Shown: in pieces, positions 59,619-64,000 of the stretch
How the letters are laid out: each line of letters begins with the position of its first letter
Numbering within the stretch: position 1 is the stretch's first letter
NCBI GenBank assembly: GCA_965262235.1
Contig: OZ253504.1
Location: forward strand, 2,914,001-2,978,000
Origin: CATQGW01 sp965262235
Lineage (GTDB): Bacteria; Chloroflexota; Dehalococcoidia; Bin125
Direction: 5' to 3'
Length of the DNA stretch: 64,000 nt
Program-made: the position numbers and the translations under genes
Notes under the pieces: model-generated
The model's database searches: none
What the model was told of the DNA's origin: nothing
The model's input: only the letters and a program-made list of their open reading frames with translations

Positions 59619-59969
59619 TCAGCCTCTGTCGTAGTGGGGCTGGCAGAGCTCGACTTCCAGCTCGCCCGGCATACGGAAGTGCGCCCTGCGTCCGTAGCCG
59701 GCCTCGGCTGGCTGATCGATGAACTCGACGCCGCGGCTCGATAGCTCGGCCATCGTCGCCTCGAGGTCATCGCACTGGAACGAGATCTGACGCGTCCCGC
59801 TCGGGGTGACGTTGTCGGTTGGGTGGCAGCCGATCTCCGTTTCCGGAGCCTTGAAGATCAGCCACTCATCGCCGGCGTCGAACCATTCAAGTCCGAGCTT
59901 GTCGCGGATGAAGGCGCGCAACGCCTCCGGCTCGGAGCTGTAGAACATCGTGTGCATGCCGGTGATCAT
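59619..59969 (-). CDS. VOC/glyoxalase-fold protein
   Basis: A 116-residue vicinal-oxygen-chelate protein. HTMFYSSEPEALRAFIRDKL (about 6-25) forms the first beta-alpha-beta module, and ISFQCDDLEATMAELSSRGV the second. Metal-ligand candidates are H6 and E109 near the C-terminus (ELEVELCQPH). Reaction is unknown. Its ATG overlaps the upstream methyltransferase stop by 4 nt, so it is the last gene of a three-gene unit. Confidence 0.87.
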   Translation of the reverse strand: MITGMHTMFYSSEPEALRAFIRDKLGLEWFDAGDEWLIFKAPETEIGCHPTDNVTPSGTRQISFQCDDLEATMAELSSRGVEFIDQPAEAGYGRRAHFRMPGELEVELCQPHYDRG

Positions 59970-60814
59970 GTGGTCCTGCTCTCGTTGGCGGACGGCTCAA
60001 CGGCCCAGCTGATCAGCATGCCGGTTGAGGGCGTGCGCCAGGTAGGCAGCCATCCTGCGTTTGTGCGCTCGTAGAGATCGTCGAGACTAGCCGCGATGCG
60101 GGCCCGCGCCGCCTCAACGTCGCGCGGCTCGATCTCGGCGAGTGCGAAGTTGATCGCCGATTCCTCGTCGTCCGGTAGCTGCTCGGGCCAGGTGAAGTAC
60201 TCGCCGAGCACGCGCACATCGGGCACGATGCCCAGGTCCCAGAGCACCGGCAGCAGCTCGCGGAAGCTCGGTGACGGCGCTTCGTCGACGCCCAGCGTCA
60301 GCCGAAACAGCGATGCGTTCACGTTCGGCGGCGGCACGGTCCAGGTCAGCAGCGCCGCGCGCCGGCGGGCCGCGCGGTTGATCTCCGCCAGGAAGGGCTC
60401 GATGTCCTCGATGAAGTAGGTCACGTCGGCCGAAATCACGAGGTCGGCCTCGAGCGGCTGCTCGGGCGGCCAGCGCGACGCGACGGCCCGCGCGTTCTCG
60501 ATGGCGTGCTCGGCGGTACAGATCTCGAACTGCGCGCGCATCGAGGGCGAAGGCTCGACGTTGGTCAGCGAACGCGCCCGCACGGCGAGCGGCAGGCCGA
60601 TCCGTCCGGCGCCGCCGCCGACCTCGATGATCTCGTCGTCCGCTTCGAGCAGCTCGATCAGCGCCGCCAGCAGCGGTTCCGGCTCGCGGTGGGGGTCGAA
60701 GCGATAGGTGTGCGCGTACAGCGCCCAGCGTTCCTCGGTCAGCGGCGTCGCGAGCGCCGCGAGTTGCGCGTCGCGAGCGCGGACCATCGCTGCATAACGC
60801 TCTGCTGCGGTCAT
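59966..60814 (-). CDS. SAM-dependent methyltransferase
   Basis: A 282-residue class I methyltransferase. Motif I is IIEVGGGAGRIGLPLA (about 61-76), followed by NVEPSPSMRAQFE and motif IV ADLVISADVTYFIED. Substrate is unknown. ATG 60814 follows GGAGGAG at 5 nt, a site that lies in the end of the ASCH gene; the upstream stop is 2 nt before this start. GTG 60820 is a less likely alternative. Confidence 0.87.
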   Translation of the reverse strand: MTAAERYAAMVRARDAQLAALATPLTEERWALYAHTYRFDPHREPEPLLAALIELLEADDEIIEVGGGAGRIGLPLAVRARSLTNVEPSPSMRAQFEICTAEHAIENARAVASRWPPEQPLEADLVISADVTYFIEDIEPFLAEINRAARRRAALLTWTVPPPNVNASLFRLTLGVDEAPSPSFRELLPVLWDLGIVPDVRVLGEYFTWPEQLPDDEESAINFALAEIEPRDVEAARARIAASLDDLYERTNAGWLPTWRTPSTGMLISWAVEPSANESRTT

Positions 60815-60816
60815 AC

Positions 60817-61422
60817 TCACTCCTCCAGGGCGGCCAGCACGACCTCGCCGCGCGGCGACAGCTCGTAGCCGACCTCCAGGCTGATGGTCAGCCCGAGCGC
60901 CTTCAACTTGCGGACATCGGACTTGAACTTGGGCGTCTCGCAGCCCTGCGCCGCGGCGAGATCGCCGGCGCGAGTGCCCGGCTGGCGCGAAATCGCCACG
61001 AGCGTCGCGGTAGTCCACGGCCCGCGCGGCGAGCGTCCGTCCATCTTGGCGAGCCGTTGCATCAGATTCTCCAGCTCATCGTGATCGAGCTCGTCGTCGG
61101 CCTGCAGCCGCTTGCGCGGATCGACGTGCGGGCCCGCGAAGTGAAACGCGACGCGGTAGACCTGCGAGCCGCGGTCTGCCCCGCGCCGCTGGTTGCGCTC
61201 GATCGCCACGAGCGCAGCGGCGGGCGTCTCGAAGCCCGCCGCCCGCGCATCCTCCGGGGTGATCGCATCGTCCGCGATCGGGCGCACCTGATCGACCTCC
61301 ACAGCTCCCTCGCCCACGCGGTAGCGACCGCCGACGCGCGCCTGCGGGCGGCGCCAGCGACGAAACGTCAGGGTCAGCTCGCCCGCGGCGATTCGTTGGT
61401 AGTCGCGAACACGGAACTGGAT
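60817..61422 (-). CDS. ASCH-like/winged-helix protein with probable AUC start
   Basis: A 201-residue protein. The N-terminal part (IQFRVRDYQRIAAGELTLTF, then RRWRRPQARVGGRYRVG) resembles ASCH-type RNA-binding modules whose relatives start with M-x-F-R. The C-terminal 75 residues look like a winged helix (TATLVAISRQPGTRAGDLAA). There is no ATG, GTG or TTG near this N-terminus. GGAGGAG lies 7 nt before an ATC codon at 61422, which I take as the start. ATG 61506 would add 28 Arg/Pro-rich residues without a ribosome-binding site. It heads the ASCH-methyltransferase-VOC unit. Confidence 0.7.
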   Translation of the reverse strand: MQFRVRDYQRIAAGELTLTFRRWRRPQARVGGRYRVGEGAVEVDQVRPIADDAITPEDARAAGFETPAAALVAIERNQRRGADRGSQVYRVAFHFAGPHVDPRKRLQADDELDHDELENLMQRLAKMDGRSPRGPWTTATLVAISRQPGTRAGDLAAAQGCETPKFKSDVRKLKALGLTISLEVGYELSPRGEVVLAALEE

Positions 61423-61531
61423 CGTGCTGCTCCTCCCGGGCGCCCGCGCGGGCGGCTTTCGCGGGGGTCGGTGATAGCCTAGTTCGGCGACCGCGCGGCT
61501 CCTCATTTGGCGCGGTCTGCAGGGGGTGTGA

Positions 61532-62392
61532 GTGGCATCACGGGGGGGACGCAGCGCCCGCAGACGGCCGCAACGGCTGGCCCGCCGGCGCGCTGAAACG
61601 CAGGGCTTTGACCGCGGCGGCAACCGCCGTTCGATCTTCCGCTCAAAGTGGCTGCTGATCAGCTTCGGAATCGTCGGCACGGTCGCGCTGATCGTGCCGC
61701 TCGTCCTGATCGGTGGCAACAGCGGCCCAACGCTCGACCCCAATCAACCGCCGCCGGTCCGCCGCACCGCCGAAGAGATCGCCGCTGCCGACGCTCAGGC
61801 CGAGCCGGCGCTCACGGCGCAGCGCGACGAAGCGGCGCCGCCCGAGCCCGCCGGCGAGCAGCCGACGTTCGACGCCCCGCCGGCGCTCACGCTGGAGGAC
61901 GGTGTCGACTACCGCGCCACGATCGAGCTGGAGAGCGGCGTCGTCGAGATCGACCTCTTCGAGCAGGCGGCCCCGCTGCACGTGAACAACTTCGTCTTCC
62001 TCGCCGATCAGGGTTTCTACGACGGCCTCACGTTCCATCGCGTGATTCGCAACTTCGTCGCCCAGGGCGGCGATCCGACCGGCACCGGCACCGGCGGGGC
62101 GGGGTATACGCTGCCCGACGAGACGGGCGGCGACGGTTCGGCGGAGCGCTTGACGCTCAACGCGACGGGAGTAATTTCGATGGCGCGGGGCCAGTTTGGC
62201 GCCTCGTCGTCGCAGTTCTTCATCACACTCGCCCCCGCGCCGCACCTCGACGCAGGGAGTTTCACCGCGTTCGGTGAAGTCACGGCCGGCTTCGATCTGC
62301 TCCAGCGGTTCGACGAGCGCGGCGGCACCACACTGGCGGCCGGGCCGAGAATCGTATCGATCACCATCCAGAGAGCCCAGAGAGCGCCCTAG
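61532..62392 (+). CDS. Membrane-anchored cyclophilin-type peptidyl-prolyl isomerase
   Basis: A 286-residue protein with an Arg-rich cytoplasmic N-terminus (1-35), one membrane helix (about 40-62) and a Pro/Ala-rich linker (65-120). A cyclophilin domain follows, with LTFHRVIRNFVAQGGDPTGT, GASSSQFFITL and FTAFGEV, placed outside the membrane. It likely helps fold exported proteins. GTG 61532 follows AGGGGGTG. The next gene is a cytoplasmic cyclophilin, and the pair probably arose by duplication. Confidence 0.92.
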   Translation: MASRGGRSARRRPQRLARRRAETQGFDRGGNRRSIFRSKWLLISFGIVGTVALIVPLVLIGGNSGPTLDPNQPPPVRRTAEEIAAADAQAEPALTAQRDEAAPPEPAGEQPTFDAPPALTLEDGVDYRATIELESGVVEIDLFEQAAPLHVNNFVFLADQGFYDGLTFHRVIRNFVAQGGDPTGTGTGGAGYTLPDETGGDGSAERLTLNATGVISMARGQFGASSSQFFITLAPAPHLDAGSFTAFGEVTAGFDLLQRFDERGGTTLAAGPRIVSITIQRAQRAP

Positions 62393-62429
62393 GCGCAGGA
62401 ACAGGGCACGACTAGGGAAGGCAGGCAGC

Positions 62430-62939
62430 ATGGCCAAGTATTCGAAGCGACCCGAGATGGCGCTCAACGCCGAGAAGAGCTACTCAGCGAAGATCGAGTT
62501 GGCCGACGGCGGCGAGATCGAGCTTGAGCTCTTCGCCAAGGATGCGCCGGAAACCGTGAATTCGTTCGTGTTCCTCGCGCGCGACGGCTATTACGAGGGC
62601 GTCACCTTCCACCGCATCATCAAGGGCTTCATGGCCCAGGGCGGCGACCCCACGGGCCAGGGCACCGGCGGGCCCGGCTACAACATCCCCGATGAGGTCA
62701 ACAGCAACAAGCACAACACCGAGGGCACCATCGCGATGGCCAAGACCGCTGCGCCGAACTCAGGCGGTAGCCAGTTCTACATCACCTTCGAGCCGACGCC
62801 GTTCCTCGACGCCGAGTACACGGTGTTCGGCCGCGTGACCTCCGGCATGGACGTGGTCCACGCGTTCGCCGAGCGCGACCCGCAGCGCGCCCGCCAGCCC
62901 GGCCCGGCGATGAAGTCGGTCACGATCACCGAGGCGTAG
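62430..62939 (+). CDS. Cyclophilin-type peptidyl-prolyl isomerase
   Basis: A 169-residue cytoplasmic prolyl isomerase. VTFHRIIKGFMAQGGDPTGQ (about 56-75), NSGGSQFYITFEPTPFLD and TVFGRVTSGMDVVHAF carry the active-site Arg, Phe and Gln residues. It has no signal or membrane segment, unlike the upstream copy 37 nt away. ATG 62430 follows GGAAGG. Confidence 0.94.
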   Translation: MAKYSKRPEMALNAEKSYSAKIELADGGEIELELFAKDAPETVNSFVFLARDGYYEGVTFHRIIKGFMAQGGDPTGQGTGGPGYNIPDEVNSNKHNTEGTIAMAKTAAPNSGGSQFYITFEPTPFLDAEYTVFGRVTSGMDVVHAFAERDPQRARQPGPAMKSVTITEA

Positions 62940-62970
62940 CCACGTAGCCACAACGAAGCGCGAGCCCCCC

Positions 62971-63014
62971 ATGAGCCCGTCGTGAGCCCGTCGTGAGCCT
63001 CTCGTGAGCCTGCA
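62971..63014 (+). repeat. Four 11-bp tandem units overlapping a gene start
   Basis: ATGAGCCCGTC, GTGAGCCCGTC, GTGAGCCTCTC and GTGAGCCTGCA follow without gaps. The fourth unit supplies the GTG start of the small membrane protein. Unit length is not a multiple of three, so gain or loss of a unit alters upstream frames. Confidence 0.8.
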
Positions 63015-63252
63015 GCAGCCGCGCATCCCGCCGATCGCGGTGGTACTGCGCGTGGTCTCGATCCTGGGGATGGGCCTGACGGTGAGCGGCTTCGTGCTCG
63101 CGCTGGTCGGCGCCGAGTGGTGGTGGGCGCTCGGCACCGCCCTGGGATTCGTCCCGTTCCTCGCGATGATGGCCGTCGTCGACCGGCTCATCCCCGACCC
63201 CGCCGCCTGGCAGCCCGCGCCACCATCCGACGACGGCGACGCCGACGCGTAG
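63004..63252 (+). CDS. Small two-helix membrane protein
   Basis: An 82-residue protein with two membrane helices (about 12-33 and 39-60, separated by GAEWWWALG) and an acidic, Pro-rich tail. I do not recognise a family. The GTG start lies in the last copy of an 11-bp tandem repeat and has no clear ribosome-binding site. It follows the cyclophilin gene by 64 nt and is probably cotranscribed. Confidence 0.6.
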   Translation: MSLQQPRIPPIAVVLRVVSILGMGLTVSGFVLALVGAEWWWALGTALGFVPFLAMMAVVDRLIPDPAAWQPAPPSDDGDADA

Positions 63253-63331
63253 CCGGCGGTGGCCGACAGGTGGCCGACGAGTCGCCGGCTACGTCAGACC
63301 TCGGCGACGCCCTCGTGCGGGAAAGCGCCCT

Positions 63332-63754
63332 TTAGTCGTCGATGCGGGCGGTGGCGGAGCCTTTGACGACCTCTGCGCCGTCCTGGTTGACGGTGCTGAC
63401 CGAGAGGTCGACCAGGCTGACGCCGTCTTCCTCGCGGATCGCTTCGACGGTGGCCTTCGCGGTCAGCGAGTCGCCGGGCCAGACCTGGTTGACGAAGCGC
63501 ACGCCGTACTTGGTCAGACGACCGTCGCCGACCAGGTTCGTCAGCATCTTGCCCGTCACGCCCATCGAGAGCATGCCGTGCGCGAAGACCGTTGGGTAGC
63601 CGGCGACCTTCGTGGTGAAGATCTCGTCGGTGTGCAGCGGGTTGTAGTCGCCCGAGGCGCCCGCGTACTGGATGATCTGCGTGCGCGAGAGGTCCTCGAC
63701 GACGACTTCCTCGTGCGTGTCGCCCACGCTCAGTTCGCTCTTCGACAGCGTCAT
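63332..63754 (-). CDS. MaoC-family hydratase (R-specific enoyl-CoA hydratase type)
   Basis: A 140-residue hotdog protein. The hydratase signature is QYAGASGDYNPLHTDEIFTT (about 29-48), carrying the Asp and His of the catalytic dyad, followed by VFAHGMLSMGVTGKML. Length is usual for single-domain MaoC enzymes. ATG 63754 follows GAGGAGACC. It lies 11 nt downstream of a gene for the N-terminal-type hotdog, the same order as the pair at 21.1-22.1 kb. Confidence 0.92.
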   Translation of the reverse strand: MTLSKSELSVGDTHEEVVVEDLSRTQIIQYAGASGDYNPLHTDEIFTTKVAGYPTVFAHGMLSMGVTGKMLTNLVGDGRLTKYGVRFVNQVWPGDSLTAKATVEAIREEDGVSLVDLSVSTVNQDGAEVVKGSATARIDD

Positions 63755-63765
63755 GTTGGTCTCCT

Positions 63766-64000
63766 CTATTCCACGACTCGCGACGTCTGCACGCCGACCG
63801 ACCGAGCGGTCACGACGAGCACGTCGTCCTGGTTGTAGTACTCGGTGATGCTCTCGTTGAACTTGAGCGTGCCGCCGCGCCGGCCGTCGCGCTCCCACGA
63901 CGTGCCGGGCTTGTCGACGGTGCGGAGCACATCGCCCGGCGCGATCGGGGCGTGGTACTCGTAGTGCTGCTCTGCGTGGAAGCCGGTCCCGCCGCCGCCG
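63766..64000 (-). CDS. MaoC-like N-terminal domain protein, cut by window end
   Basis: The C-terminal 77 residues of a FAS1-type dehydratase-domain protein, read from the window edge to TAG at 63766. GFHAEQHYEYHAPIAPGDVL and LKFNESITEYYNQDDVLVVT match the MaoC_dehydrat_N family. The 5' end lies beyond the window. It pairs with the next MaoC gene as a likely heteromeric acyl-CoA hydratase. Confidence 0.85.
   Translation of the reverse strand, partial: GGGGTGFHAEQHYEYHAPIAPGDVLRTVDKPGTSWERDGRRGGTLKFNESITEYYNQDDVLVVTARSVGVQTSRVVE

Overview
The window is a contiguous, GC-rich (mostly 65-70% by eye) bacterial chromosome segment with very dense coding. No gap between genes exceeds about 270 bases. 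I see no rRNA, CRISPR array, insertion sequence, integrase or phage gene. Three tRNA genes (Ser-UGA, Leu-UAA, Arg-CCG) all carry an encoded CCA end. The gene mix (GuaB3-type IMP dehydrogenase relative, Complex I genes, a GpsA with a GATSWG loop, LLM oxidoreductase, MaoC pairs, exo-type amidohydrolases) suggests a member of Chloroflexota, perhaps Dehalococcoidia-related. A deep actinobacterial lineage is the main alternative. This placement is inference from gene content only.

Layout. 0-8 kb: small metabolic and unknown genes (nucleoside hydrolase, LLM oxidoreductase, PPOX protein, beta-propeller protein), then Nudix-serS-methyltransferase. 8-12.5 kb: tRNA-Ser, a Zn alcohol dehydrogenase, tRNA-Leu, and the competence genes comEC and comEA. 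12.6-20.9 kb: argF, then the c-di-AMP pair cdaA-cdaR leading into der-plsY-gpsA, followed by HEAT-repeat, Nudix and GNAT genes. 20.9-23 kb: a pair of inverted REP-like elements, a MaoC pair and a PHP phosphoesterase. 23.1-32.8 kb: a Complex I operon (nuoA,C,D,H,J,K,L,M,N) behind a strong sigma70-type promoter. It lacks nuoB, nuoI and nuoEFG and has a DUF2007-like small gene between nuoK and nuoL. 32.9-37.6 kb: the ybeY-dnaX-ybaB-recR-recO-fmdB run for RNA maturation and DNA replication/repair.

37.7-38.8 kb holds a compact three-gene MerR-type module with a textbook 19-bp-spacer promoter. Next come a polyprenyl synthase, a lower-GC DUF4268 nuclease-like gene that runs antisense into tatD, and metG and rsmI. 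GuaB3 follows, preceded by a leader ORF/hairpin. 45.8-50.2 kb (minus strand) is the tightly overlapped translation operon hisS-prfA-prmC-serine hydrolase, divergent from a bifunctional-looking Rel. 52.6-58.8 kb: an aminotransferase, yifB/comM behind a LexA-like box, and a tandem duplicated amidohydrolase. 59-64 kb: tRNA-Arg, an ASCH-methyltransferase-VOC operon, two cyclophilins, a small membrane protein and a second MaoC pair cut by the window end.

Points most worth following: the MerR module; Rel with an EFDD synthetase motif but a complete hydrolase site; CdaA with RHL in place of RHR; the split Complex I operon; a probable AUC start codon; the LexA-like box before yifB alongside comEA/comEC; and a set of genes that look leaderless.
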